Assembly (NCBI RefSeq): GCF_009002475.1
Contig: NZ_AP019860.1
Span: 5,966,501-6,030,500, forward strand
Origin: Candidatus Uabimicrobium amorphum
GTDB lineage: Bacteria; Planctomycetota; Uabimicrobiia; Uabimicrobiales; Uabimicrobiaceae
Direction: 5' to 3'
DNA: 64,000 nt
A model generated the notes under the pieces. The model did no database searches. It saw only the letters and a program-made list of their open reading frames with translations, and had not been told where the DNA came from. Positions 9,680 through 18,895 of the stretch are shown piece after piece (position 1 is the first letter of the stretch; every line of letters starts with the position of its first letter). The translations under genes were made by a program, and so were the position numbers.

Positions 9680-12600
9680 TTATCTTTGTTCTTTGCCTAA
9701 AGTTTTGCGAAATTCTGCATACTGGTTTAGATGAGCATCTCGAAGTAGATTGTGATTAGGGTAACTACGACGTAGATGTTGTAGATAAATTTTTGCATAT
9801 GACTTATTGTTTTGCCGTAAATATGTTCGCAACAAAAGAATACTTTGTTCTATGGATAATTGGTAACTATCACGCATCTGCTTCAACATTTTTTGCGCTA
9901 ACTTGTTTTGCCGAAGTTGAAAACTGAGAACCGCGGTCTTCGATATGGTTTTTTCACTTTGTGGTTTGATATCCCAAAGTAGTTTTTTTGCCGCAGTAAG
10001 GTCTTTGTTTCGAAATAACGATTGCGCTAAAAAATAACGATACACAGCGTTTTCAGGAGATTTTTTTACGGCTTGACGCCAATCTTCTATTGCGCGATTT
10101 TTCTTATTCGTTAAAAAGAATAAATAGCCGCGTTCGAAGTAGTATTCGCTGCGAGAGGGATCTAGCTCAATGGCTTTGTCCATAAAATCAATATAGTTAT
10201 TGTGTTTTTGCGATGTATCCATAAGTTCTCGCAATATTTCTAAGTGGTTCCAATAGTGGTATTCTAAACTCTTACGCGAACCTCTTTTTCCCAGTGGGAT
10301 GTTGTTATGCACTTTGATTTCGAGAAGCGAGTGAAATCCCTTTGCTGTAGCTTGGCGAATAAAAGTGTTCTGGGATGCGAGAGCATTTTCGTACAATTTT
10401 TGTCGTTGTTTATAGCAAAAAATTACCTGGGCAATATAGGCATTTTTGCGCAGATGATCGTGAGAACTTTGCGTGTACAAATCAATAATTCCATTGACTT
10501 TTTTGCGGTCATAATAACCATGCTTACGTAAGATCGATTGCCAAATGGCTTTGACGGACTTTTGCAACGGCTTTGGAATATCTGGTGGAATTCTTTGTCC
10601 AATCGTTTCCAGACTCAAACCATAAAAAATATGTGCCTTAATGTCATTGTTACTTTCATGTGGCAAATTGCGCAGTGCGCGACAATCGAAGATTGCTGTC
10701 AAGTAGTAGGCCATGAATTTGAAATAATTGTTTTTTTCTTTGGTAATAAACGGTACTGTCGCTACGACCATCCTGATTAAGTTGCGGATACGCGCCATAG
10801 CGATTAAGTCGTTTTTCGCAGCGTAAGTGACATGATGGTTGGTCAAACTTTTTAGTAGTTCCATGTACATGTACACTTTGACAATCGAACTTTTATTCTG
10901 TTGAGGATGTAGCGGCTGTTGTGTAAAAAATTGAAAAATCATTTTTGCTTGTGGTTCTTTCGTGACAGCAATGGAAAAAGCTTTGCATACTAATATCGTC
11001 TGTGAGTAGCGCTGAAAGCATTTCCATGTCCATGGTACAAGGCCATCATGGTTATTTTTTTCTAAATAATGTAGGAGAATTGCTTGTATAAACACATCGT
11101 TTTTTGCCGCTGTTTTTTCAAAAAGTGTACGGTTTCTCTCCAAGAAAGAAGGTGAAATATTTTTCCACAAGTAGTAATGGGCAAACTTTTGTTGCGATAT
11201 TTTTTTATTCGCGATCGTTTCCTTCAGGATAGCGATTGCTTCCGGCTCTTGCCATAAACTTGCGGCGGCATAAAGTTTTATTTTTAAATTGTTGCTGCCT
11301 AGTAAAGAGCGCAGTTGTTGTTTTACCTGTATACCAGGTGACGAATTACTGTATAAAGCGTAAATGGCCATGCATTTCACGAAGTTGTTATCGTTTGTTG
11401 CAATGATGTCGAGTAGGGTTCCTTCGGAGATAAAGAACTTGTGATTGCGCAGAACAATACAACTCAAATCATGTACCGTTCCTACTTGCTGTATGCGATA
11501 GAATTCAAGTTGCTCGAATTGATGCAGTTTTCCCAATGTGTCCGCTGCCAAATAACGTATAAAACTATCTTGTTTATTATCTAACAATATCTCTTGTATT
11601 TGAGGAATGTGCTCGCGTAATTCTCTTAGGGTTTTCGCATTAGATTGCAAAAAAAAACGCGCCATTACATGATTCAAAGCTTGATTATATTCGCGTTTTT
11701 TTTGCCGTACGATTAGTTTTTTGATTTGCAGTAAACGCCTGCGTGGTTTTGGAGAAACCGTTTGTAAAAATGTATCAAATGTCTGTTCCCAATTTTCTTG
11801 ATAGCGTGCGTTGCGCAAGCCAAGTAAACTGGCTTGGTATATTTCCTGGGCGGCATCAGGATTTGCCAACACCGCAAAATACGTGTGGAGATTAATCTGT
11901 GGTTTTTGACCGGTGTAAAATCGCCACTCGTTGTAAGCTGTGGCATATGTGTCGCGTATATTCGCCATCTCTTTGTCAAATAAACTCGGAGAACGTATTT
12001 GTAGATCAAAACCTTTGTCTACATAAAACTTCATAAAGTTAAAGCTATCTGGCACTCGGGTAGCATCTTGTAAGGTTAACTGTAACATCGCTTTGAGTGC
12101 ATTCTCGTTGTCTGCTTGTTTTTCTAACGCAGTGGTTATATTTTTAAAAGCACTGTCGAGTTGCTTGAGTTTTATCTGCGTTCGCGCCAGATATACAAAG
12201 TAATCGCTATTGTAGGGAGACAACCGTAGACTCTTTTCAAAGTAATGTTGTGCTTTACTAAGATTTTGCGAAGTATGGGCGTTTTGTAAATAGGTGCGTC
12301 CTAAATATTCGTAAATAAGCACTGTTTGTGAAAAGCGCTTTTCCAGGGGTTTTAACAACGAAATGATTGTCTTAAAGTGTTTTTTACTATCGAGAATGAA
12401 TAAACTCTTCGCGTAAAAAAACTGAGCATTGACCACTTGTGATGATCGCGGAAATTTATCGCGCAGTTTTTGAAAAAATGTGATGGCTTTGAGGTATTCG
12501 CTGTTGCGAAAAGCAAGTTGTCCACGGATCGCTAAGTATTCAGGAGTTTTGCTTGTGACTTGATTGATATAACGTTGTGCTTGGCTTAAATCTTGTTGCG

Positions 12601-13957
12601 CTAAATACGCTCGGGAAATGGCCAACAATAGCTCGTCGGTCTTGTTTTTGGAGAGTTTAGCAAACTCTGTTAACGCGGAGTCGTATTTTTTCATTTTCAC
12701 CAAAATAATTACCATTTTTTGCAAAAGGTTTTGTTTGGCGTTGTTAGATACTGTTTTTTTAAGTATGTCATTCAAATATTGTCCGGCTTCTTCATATGCG
12801 CCATATGAAATCAAGTTATCAATATAGTTTATCTTTTGTGACAGAGGTAAACTCTCGTAGGACAATTGATCAATGTTCAAGGTGTTTTTTTGTGGAGATG
12901 TGGAGAAAACGAAAAAAATTGCTGCCATTACAGCGACCAATAACATGAAAGCGCAAAATATTATCTTACGACCAAGGACAAATTGAAGTCGTGATACTGA
13001 GATGTGCTTTCCATCGCAAAATGCCTGTAAATCGTCGCGCATTTTTTTGGCTGTATAGCGCTTTTGTGGTGATTTGCGCATGGCTTTTAGACATATGAGT
13101 TCTAACTTTTGTGCAATACGTGTGTTTATCTTGCGCAATGGTGTAGGATCGTCGTTCATGATACTATGAAATACTTGTATTTCGCGAGCGCCATCGAAAG
13201 GGAGTTCTTTGGTTAGTAGTTGATAAAGAATGACTCCCAAACTAAAAATATCACTGGATACGTTGATTTGTTTGGGAAACTCAATCTGTTCCGGAGACAT
13301 GTAGTAGGGAGTTCCTAAGATCTGCCCAGTTGTGGTTAGGGAATAATCACCGCCGATTGTTTTTGCTAAACCAAAGTCCATGACGATCGGTATGCCTGTT
13401 TTGTCAACGAGAATGTTTCCCGGCTTTAAATCGCGATGTACGACATTGTTCTCGTGGGCATAGACTAAAGCATCGAGTATGCGAATGACTATTTGTGCAA
13501 TACGTCGTGAAGAAAGATTATTTTCTTCCACATGGCTGAATAAATCAGATCCTTCGATGTATTGCATCACAAAAAATATGTAATCGTGTGTTTCCCCTGT
13601 TTGGTACAGCCTCACTATATTGGGATGCACAAGTTGTGAAGTTAATTGTGTTTCGCGTAAGAAACGTTGTCGACTCTCTTCATGAATGGTCGCTTTGGGA
13701 ATAACTTTAATCGCCACTTTACGCTTGAGTTTTTCATCCCAGGCTTTGTATACTGTTCCCATTCCACCTTTCCCGCAAATACTGGTAACTCGATACCCTG
13801 GTATACTGGGAGGGGAAGATGTCACAAAATCTTTGAGACCCAATAAGTCATCATGAAGGTGCTGATTTTGTGGAGGTTGATGGTCTCTATTATGGTGTTT
13901 GGCTGCTTGTGTTGTCTTACCCTTGCCAACAGATTGTCCATCAGATTTTTTTGCCAT
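9680..13957 (-). CDS. Giant membrane Ser/Thr protein kinase with TPR/HEAT-like tail (3), first gene of operon
   Basis: 1425 residues from ATG 13957, which has GGAG six bases upstream; a TTG-initiated extension of 30 residues is open but lacks such a site. An N-terminal His/Gln/Lys-rich tail precedes the kinase domain (about 55-320): CGKGGMGTVY at 61-70, Lys84, HRDLKPGN with Asp176, DFG at 194-196, MSPEQ at 220-224. A transmembrane segment lies near 331-352. The remaining 1070 residues contain several TPRs (for example around ALTEFAKLSKNKTDELLLA and near the C-terminus YYFERGYLFFLTNKKN) and a HEAT-like centre. It leads the minus-strand operon to mutM; the 109-bp gap to the divergent transporter gene must carry both promoters, though I could not pick a convincing box. 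Confidence 0.93.
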   Translation of the reverse strand: MAKKSDGQSVGKGKTTQAAKHHNRDHQPPQNQHLHDDLLGLKDFVTSSPPSIPGYRVTSICGKGGMGTVYKAWDEKLKRKVAIKVIPKATIHEESRQRFLRETQLTSQLVHPNIVRLYQTGETHDYIFFVMQYIEGSDLFSHVEENNLSSRRIAQIVIRILDALVYAHENNVVHRDLKPGNILVDKTGIPIVMDFGLAKTIGGDYSLTTTGQILGTPYYMSPEQIEFPKQINVSSDIFSLGVILYQLLTKELPFDGAREIQVFHSIMNDDPTPLRKINTRIAQKLELICLKAMRKSPQKRYTAKKMRDDLQAFCDGKHISVSRLQFVLGRKIIFCAFMLLVAVMAAIFFVFSTSPQKNTLNIDQLSYESLPLSQKINYIDNLISYGAYEEAGQYLNDILKKTVSNNAKQNLLQKMVIILVKMKKYDSALTEFAKLSKNKTDELLLAISRAYLAQQDLSQAQRYINQVTSKTPEYLAIRGQLAFRNSEYLKAITFFQKLRDKFPRSSQVVNAQFFYAKSLFILDSKKHFKTIISLLKPLEKRFSQTVLIYEYLGRTYLQNAHTSQNLSKAQHYFEKSLRLSPYNSDYFVYLARTQIKLKQLDSAFKNITTALEKQADNENALKAMLQLTLQDATRVPDSFNFMKFYVDKGFDLQIRSPSLFDKEMANIRDTYATAYNEWRFYTGQKPQINLHTYFAVLANPDAAQEIYQASLLGLRNARYQENWEQTFDTFLQTVSPKPRRRLLQIKKLIVRQKKREYNQALNHVMARFFLQSNAKTLRELREHIPQIQEILLDNKQDSFIRYLAADTLGKLHQFEQLEFYRIQQVGTVHDLSCIVLRNHKFFISEGTLLDIIATNDNNFVKCMAIYALYSNSSPGIQVKQQLRSLLGSNNLKIKLYAAASLWQEPEAIAILKETIANKKISQQKFAHYYLWKNISPSFLERNRTLFEKTAAKNDVFIQAILLHYLEKNNHDGLVPWTWKCFQRYSQTILVCKAFSIAVTKEPQAKMIFQFFTQQPLHPQQNKSSIVKVYMYMELLKSLTNHHVTYAAKNDLIAMARIRNLIRMVVATVPFITKEKNNYFKFMAYYLTAIFDCRALRNLPHESNNDIKAHIFYGLSLETIGQRIPPDIPKPLQKSVKAIWQSILRKHGYYDRKKVNGIIDLYTQSSHDHLRKNAYIAQVIFCYKQRQKLYENALASQNTFIRQATAKGFHSLLEIKVHNNIPLGKRGSRKSLEYHYWNHLEILRELMDTSQKHNNYIDFMDKAIELDPSRSEYYFERGYLFFLTNKKNRAIEDWRQAVKKSPENAVYRYFLAQSLFRNKDLTAAKKLLWDIKPQSEKTISKTAVLSFQLRQNKLAQKMLKQMRDSYQLSIEQSILLLRTYLRQNNKSYAKIYLQHLRRSYPNHNLLRDAHLNQYAEFRKTLGKEQR

Positions 13958-14066
13958 TGTAAACTCCACGAAATCAATTATTTCCATCAAGATATATACA
14001 AAAACCGTATATTTATTATCGCAAAAACTCAAAATTACTTCCAACAAAAAAACCTTTAGGATTTAG

Positions 14067-14807
14067 ATGATGTTTTCAGACTACATATCACCGCTTTTCC
14101 TTTTCTTAGTAGGAATAGCAATGGCAGTAGTAAACATCCTTGCCGGCGGTGGATCTATTCTTAGTATACCAATGCTTATTTTTTTTGGAATTTCTCCCAC
14201 AGAGGCAAATGCCACCAACCGCGTAGCAATTCTTATGCAAAACACCAGTGCACTTTTGTCTTTTGCACGACAAGGAATTGTTGTGATCAACGAAGCGAAA
14301 ATAATGATTGTCCCTAGTTTATGTGGTGCATTTTTTGGTGCACACCTGGGAGTGTACATTGGCAATGAAATTTTTAAAAAAATTTTCTCGACGGTGATAC
14401 CGATTGCTCTGGCCACTATGTTTTTCAAACAACGGAATGTCGAAGTGGATACAATGAATAAACCGCTATTAATGAGTGTCTTTTTTTGTGTAGGAGTATA
14501 TGGCGGATTCATTCAGGCGGGAGTAGGGTTTATTATTATACTAGCATTGACTTCATTTACCAATTTTGATTTAATTCGTATCAACGCAATCAAGGTGACA
14601 ATCGTATTTTGTTACACAATTGTTGCCGTTGTTATTTTTATGATAAATGGAAAAATTCAATGGACTCCTGCTATACTTCTATCGTGTGGTGCAGTTATTG
14701 GTGGATGGTTGGGTAGTTACATTAATGTAAAGTTAAAAGACGTATGGGTAAAATGCTTTATTTTGGTGTTGGGAATACTTTTTTCTATACGTTTAATTCT
14801 TTCGTAA
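14067..14807 (+). CDS. TSUP-family (TauE/SafE-like) membrane transporter
   Basis: 246-residue polytopic membrane protein with about eight hydrophobic helices in two similar halves. The first half has the family signature GGGSILSIPML with a following ISPTEANATNR; the second half repeats a Gly-rich NxIKVT pattern. TSUP proteins export or import sulfur-containing anions such as sulfite, sulfoacetate or thiosulfate, but substrate cannot be told from sequence. Two tandem ATGs (14067, 14070) share an AGGA site. Divergent from the giant kinase operon and 12 bases ahead of the sugar nucleotidyltransferase, so the two plus-strand genes are probably co-transcribed although their roles look unrelated. 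Confidence 0.9.
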   Translation: MMFSDYISPLFLFLVGIAMAVVNILAGGGSILSIPMLIFFGISPTEANATNRVAILMQNTSALLSFARQGIVVINEAKIMIVPSLCGAFFGAHLGVYIGNEIFKKIFSTVIPIALATMFFKQRNVEVDTMNKPLLMSVFFCVGVYGGFIQAGVGFIIILALTSFTNFDLIRINAIKVTIVFCYTIVAVVIFMINGKIQWTPAILLSCGAVIGGWLGSYINVKLKDVWVKCFILVLGILFSIRLILS

Positions 14808-14819
14808 AAGGGCTTTCGT

Positions 14820-15884
14820 GTGCAGAAGTTGGATAATACCCATATTGTAATTATGGCTGGAGGAGGGGGAACGCGCTTTTGGCCAGCAAGTCGCAATATT
14901 TTCCCCAAACAATTTTTAAAATTGGTTGATGATACAACAATGTTGCGCAATACTCTACAGCGCGTTTTTCCGTTGGTCGAACCCGAGAATATTTGGATTT
15001 TGACCAATCATTTATACAAAGATATCGTGATAGGAGAAGCGCGTGAAATTCCGCAAAAAAATGTTATTGTCGAACCACTACGTCGCGATACTGCCGCAGC
15101 GGTAATGCTAGCAGCAAGTATTGTGAAGGCGGAAAATCCTAAAGCAAATATGTTCGTGATGCCCGCAGACCATGTCATCACACCACAAGAAAAATTTCAT
15201 GACGAATTGATTTTGGCAAATGAATATTTAGTAGAGCACGATAGTTTATTTACGTTTGGCATTGCTCCTACATATCCGTCTCCGCAATTTGGTTACATAA
15301 AGGTAGATGCGAAAGACACTAAAGTAACATCGGTAAGAAAATTTGTAGAAAAGCCAACAATTGATGTCGCTAAAGAGTACTTACAACAAGGAAAATACTT
15401 TTGGAATAGCGGAATATTTGCGTGGAAAGTGAGCACGATTGTTGATAAGTTTGCACGTTTTTTACCCCAACACTACCAAGGAATTGAGACTCTTTCTGAG
15501 AGTTGGAATGGTGACAATTGGCAGCAGAATTTGGAAAAAGTATTTAGTAGTTTGCCATCTATCTCTATCGATTATGGTATAATGGAAAAAGAGCAAGATG
15601 TCTTTATGCTCCAAGCATCCTTTTCATGGAATGATGTTGGATCGTGGGAAGCTCTAGAGAGTTTACATCCTGGAGAAAATTCTGTGGTGGGGGAGCACAT
15701 AGGGATCGACACGAAAAACTGTGTGATATATAGTGGAAAACAGTTGGTGGCAACTATTGGTGTTGAGGATTTAGTTGTTGCCGCCACAGAGGACGCCATT
15801 CTTGTCGTTCCTAAAAACCAAACATCTAAAATCAAAAAACTTGTATCTCTTCTCAAAGAGCAAGGCCAAGATCAGTACCTGTAA
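14820..15884 (+). CDS. manC: Mannose-1-phosphate guanylyltransferase
   Basis: Makes GDP-mannose from mannose-1-phosphate and GTP for glycan synthesis. The N-terminal nucleotide-binding signature MAGGGGTRFWPASR with FPKQFLKL is that of mannose-1-phosphate guanylyltransferases rather than glucose homologues. Further family elements are IVEPLRRDTAAA, MPADHVI, FGYIKV, FVEKPT, YFWNSGIFAW and SFSWNDVGSWEAL. The 354 residues cover the catalytic domain plus a short left-handed beta-helix; the C-terminal isomerase domain of bifunctional ManC/AlgA is absent, so it is monofunctional. The start used is GTG 14820 with an AAGGG-like site; MAGGGG begins 12 residues in. Symbol by homology class only. Confidence 0.93.
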   Translation: MQKLDNTHIVIMAGGGGTRFWPASRNIFPKQFLKLVDDTTMLRNTLQRVFPLVEPENIWILTNHLYKDIVIGEAREIPQKNVIVEPLRRDTAAAVMLAASIVKAENPKANMFVMPADHVITPQEKFHDELILANEYLVEHDSLFTFGIAPTYPSPQFGYIKVDAKDTKVTSVRKFVEKPTIDVAKEYLQQGKYFWNSGIFAWKVSTIVDKFARFLPQHYQGIETLSESWNGDNWQQNLEKVFSSLPSISIDYGIMEKEQDVFMLQASFSWNDVGSWEALESLHPGENSVVGEHIGIDTKNCVIYSGKQLVATIGVEDLVVAATEDAILVVPKNQTSKIKKLVSLLKEQGQDQYL

Positions 15885-15907
15885 GCGTTTATCTAGAAAG
15901 CGATTTC

Positions 15908-18454
15908 ATGCAAATTTTTAAAGGTAGTCAAGAGGATTTAAAACGAAAGTTTGAGCTCAATCCCCTTACTGTTACCTGGGTAGGGATTTTGCGAAGTAGA
16001 AATATTTTTTGCACCGAACCTGTCTTGGAATTGTGCCGTGCTGGGGGACCTTTCGAGGAGATGTTCAAAGATCGCACGTTGATAGGATCTCTCGATAGCC
16101 AAGCGCAATTTAATGCACTGCAAGAACAATACAATACTCAGGAGTTTTTTCAACTCATTTTGTTAGATAATGGCAGCGAAAAAGTGATTGCCTTAGAAGA
16201 TGAGGTGATTGCCGAGCAAGGCTGGAAGCAAAGTGCCCCAGAAGAAACAGCGTTGTCCAATGTTTCTAAATCGCCACTAGTACCCAAGATGAACATCAAA
16301 GGTGTTGAGCACCTATTCGGCGAAGAAGAAATAGCGCGTTTAAAGATGATTATTGCCACAACGGTTTCGTCATCAGAGAAGATCGAAGCGATCCGCAAAA
16401 TTTCTTTGTCACAAGTTGATGAGAAAGACAAATCGTTGTTATTCCTACATACTCTAGGAGATCCAGACGTTATAGTGCGTAGTGAGGCAGCAAGTGCGCT
16501 GGAAAAAACAGGGTTTGATGAACAAATGGGCAATGCGATTATTGCTCTGTGTACAGGAGACGACAAACAACAAAAACACGCGATTAGTAGTTTGGGCAAT
16601 TTGTTTTTGGAAGCTTCAGAATTCGAAAAAGGGGCCATATTACAAATTTTCCTAACGACAATCAAAGACAAAAACTACCATCAACATGTTCTAAATATTT
16701 TGGAAATACTCGCGAATATTATTCCCGATCTTCCGGCAAATAAACCGATGATTGAGCGTATTATGCTCAATGCGTTGGAAAATTTAATTAGTGACTTTGA
16801 CCATCTGTATGAGAAGATGTATTTAATTTTCAATGCATTAAAAAAGCTAGATGAAAATTATGTAGGGGATTTTCTGTGGAAAGAAATAAAAAAGTCTAGT
16901 GAACGACGACTACGTTCTTTCTTGCTGACCCTAATTGTTGACGTTCGCGACTGCGATGAATCAAAAAAATTGATGGTTTTGGAAGTCGGTTTTGGAGATG
17001 AAATTGATCCTATCTACATTCGACTAAATAATGCGATAAAGTCATTTGGGGTTAAAATTCTCGATGTTCTCACCGAACGTTTTGAACAGTCAAAACGCGT
17101 TACGGAAAAAATACAACTGTTGCAAATTATGCAAGAGATTATCTCTGGTGGGGTAATTTCTGCGAAGAAAGATAAGATTGTCGAAATTTTTATCAAACAA
17201 TTTGCCACAGCCCATAAGGCTTTGTGTAATTCAATTATGGAAATGCGATTGCTTTTCGACGAAGAGGTAAGTGAAAGTTTGCGTTTACAAATGGCAAAAG
17301 AGCTATTGGTAAACTTGGATACGGGAACGATAGATCAATATCATGAAGCGGTACGTTCTTGTTTAATACGTATGAAAGGTATCGCAGTTACCGCGACACT
17401 TAAAGTACTAGAGAACCCCATTTCCGTTGAGCAGGCTCTTTTTGCGGGATCGGCATTGGGAGACGTGGTTATTAACTTAACCGATAACATTGATGACGAA
17501 GTGGATAGAATCCAAACATTTTGCTTTTCTCAAATAGAAGAAAAACCTGAACATATAGAAGAGATATACAAAGTTTTGGGGCGATTAACGACTATTGCGA
17601 AGGCGGAAGATGCAAAAAAAATAGGACAGTATCTTCTCGACAATATATGTAAGTCGTACCGTCCATATGCGGTAATTCAAGCCTTATCTTGGGTTGGACT
17701 TAGTCCACAAATAGAGCATGAACTTAAATTTGATATCGGTTATTTGTTTATGAGTCTTCTCGACCGCGATGTGAGCGGAGATTTTACCCAAAGTAAGGAG
17801 TTACCTGAGAATGAAACTCTTTATGAAATCGACATGAAAGTATCTGCGTTTACCGACTTAATACCGTTTTTAATTAAAGGTCTCGAAAGAATGGTTGTTT
17901 CTGAAGACACTCCTACGTCTCTACAACAAAAAATTACTGAGCGTCTATTGCGTAAGTGGGAAGACGTGTTGTCGTATAAGATGATTTGGGGACCAAAAAA
18001 TACTCTAGACTTAGCCTATGCTTTGCAGCAAATTGCTATTCATGCAGACGAAGACACAAAAAACAAAATTATAGAGTCGCTATTTAAAAAGATAGAAGTA
18101 TTTTCCATTACGGAATTACTTGTCGAAATTTTTGCCCAGGATTTTTTAGCGGATAACGTTGTAAAATCAGCACGTATTACGGTAGAAAAGTTATTAGAAT
18201 TCAACAAGGACAAAGATTTTCAAGGGCCGGAAGACAAGGCTGTTATTATGCGTTGTATTGGCAAAATGGCAACAGCAAAAAAACTCGACGTCGATGAACT
18301 CAAATCGGAGCAACTACGTGAACGATTGATTTTTTCTTTGTTCGAAGGGCTTCGCGACCGTATTTTTCGCGTACAAAACATTTTGCAGGAAGTGGCAGGT
18401 TGCGCGCATGTGTCAGAAAAACTAAAGCAAGAAATAGAAAAACGTTTAGCTTGA
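15908..18454 (+). CDS. Large cytoplasmic HEAT-repeat protein of unknown function
   Basis: 848 residues, no signal peptide or membrane segment, acidic and almost wholly helical. Residues 1-100 form a separate small domain (LTVTWVGILRSRN, DRTLIGSLDSQAQF); residues about 145-250 show HEAT-type pairs (DPDVIVRSEAASALEKTG; then ALCTGDDKQQKHAISSLGNL), and the remainder is divergent helical repeats. HEAT solenoids usually scaffold protein assemblies. It follows manC by 23 bases. I do not recognise an orthologue. The start ATG 15908 is the first in-frame ATG. Downstream lies a 441-bp gene-free region full of dispersed repeats. Confidence 0.8.
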   Translation: MQIFKGSQEDLKRKFELNPLTVTWVGILRSRNIFCTEPVLELCRAGGPFEEMFKDRTLIGSLDSQAQFNALQEQYNTQEFFQLILLDNGSEKVIALEDEVIAEQGWKQSAPEETALSNVSKSPLVPKMNIKGVEHLFGEEEIARLKMIIATTVSSSEKIEAIRKISLSQVDEKDKSLLFLHTLGDPDVIVRSEAASALEKTGFDEQMGNAIIALCTGDDKQQKHAISSLGNLFLEASEFEKGAILQIFLTTIKDKNYHQHVLNILEILANIIPDLPANKPMIERIMLNALENLISDFDHLYEKMYLIFNALKKLDENYVGDFLWKEIKKSSERRLRSFLLTLIVDVRDCDESKKLMVLEVGFGDEIDPIYIRLNNAIKSFGVKILDVLTERFEQSKRVTEKIQLLQIMQEIISGGVISAKKDKIVEIFIKQFATAHKALCNSIMEMRLLFDEEVSESLRLQMAKELLVNLDTGTIDQYHEAVRSCLIRMKGIAVTATLKVLENPISVEQALFAGSALGDVVINLTDNIDDEVDRIQTFCFSQIEEKPEHIEEIYKVLGRLTTIAKAEDAKKIGQYLLDNICKSYRPYAVIQALSWVGLSPQIEHELKFDIGYLFMSLLDRDVSGDFTQSKELPENETLYEIDMKVSAFTDLIPFLIKGLERMVVSEDTPTSLQQKITERLLRKWEDVLSYKMIWGPKNTLDLAYALQQIAIHADEDTKNKIIESLFKKIEVFSITELLVEIFAQDFLADNVVKSARITVEKLLEFNKDKDFQGPEDKAVIMRCIGKMATAKKLDVDELKSEQLRERLIFSLFEGLRDRIFRVQNILQEVAGCAHVSEKLKQEIEKRLA

Positions 18455-18520
18455 TCTGTTACGGAAAATCCTACATACTAGAAATAATAAAGATCTAGGA
18501 ATGCCATCAATAAAAATATT

Positions 18521-18601
18521 GTGTTATCCCTGCCGAAGTAGGAATTTACAATGTGAAGTTGACTTGTAAACGCCTGGATCCCTAATCAAGTTAGGGATGA
18601 C
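18521..18601 (+). repeat. Dispersed ~80-bp hairpin repeat, copy A
   Basis: Begins gtgttatccctgccgaag and ends ggatccctaatcaagttagg then gatga; shares the core caatgtgaagttga(c/t)ttg and taaacgcctggatccct with copies at 18783 and 22301. Each end carries its own small hairpin and the two ends also pair imperfectly with each other. It lies in the 441-bp gene-free stretch 18455-18895, whose remaining sequence holds the element at 18598-18748 and the partial copy at 18783, with no ORF worth calling. Confidence 0.75.
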
Positions 18602-18748
18602 CGTGGGCAACAACGAGCTGTTGTTTTATATTTAATCAAACTACTTCAACTTGCTGTTGGAATTGTACAATTTGATCGTATAAAATGTTGTACAGTTATT
18701 ACTTACGGTCAAAATTGCAAAACCATTTTGTTTTGTAGTTCCAGAGAA
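18598..18748 (+). repeat. Dispersed ~145-bp repeat, direct-strand copy
   Basis: Runs from tgaccgtgggcaacaa to gttccagagaa. A reverse-strand copy is at 28985-29128: both contain gagctgttgttttat, gtacaattt, cttacggtcaaaatt and caaaaccattttgtt in the same order and spacing. By eye most positions match. No coding frame is conserved. It sits between two copies of the 80-bp repeat, so the elements are nested or modular. Confidence 0.75.
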
Positions 18749-18782
18749 CAGCTCGCTTTTTATGAGATAGAGCTATCGCGAA

Positions 18783-18845
18783 GTGTCATTCCTGCGAAAG
18801 CAGGAATCCAGCAATGTGAAGTTGATTTGATGGCGCCTGAACCTT
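18783..18845 (+). repeat. Dispersed ~80-bp hairpin repeat, copy B (3' shortened)
   Basis: Starts gtgtcattcctgcgaaag, with the palindromic cctgcgaaagcagg, continues caatgtgaagttgatttg and ends gcctgaaccttgg. It keeps the 5' hairpin and core but lacks the regular right hairpin seen in the copy at 22301. It ends about 50 bases before the next start codon. Confidence 0.7.
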
Positions 18846-18895
18846 GGTAAAACCAAATAAGAAATATCATTTTCTGTGGTAAGGAGTGCTATTTT

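Noticed and set aside
13958..14047. 30-residue N-terminal extension of the first giant kinase from a TTG
   Set aside because: The ATG at 13957 has GGAG at correct spacing and the extension would occupy the divergent promoter region.
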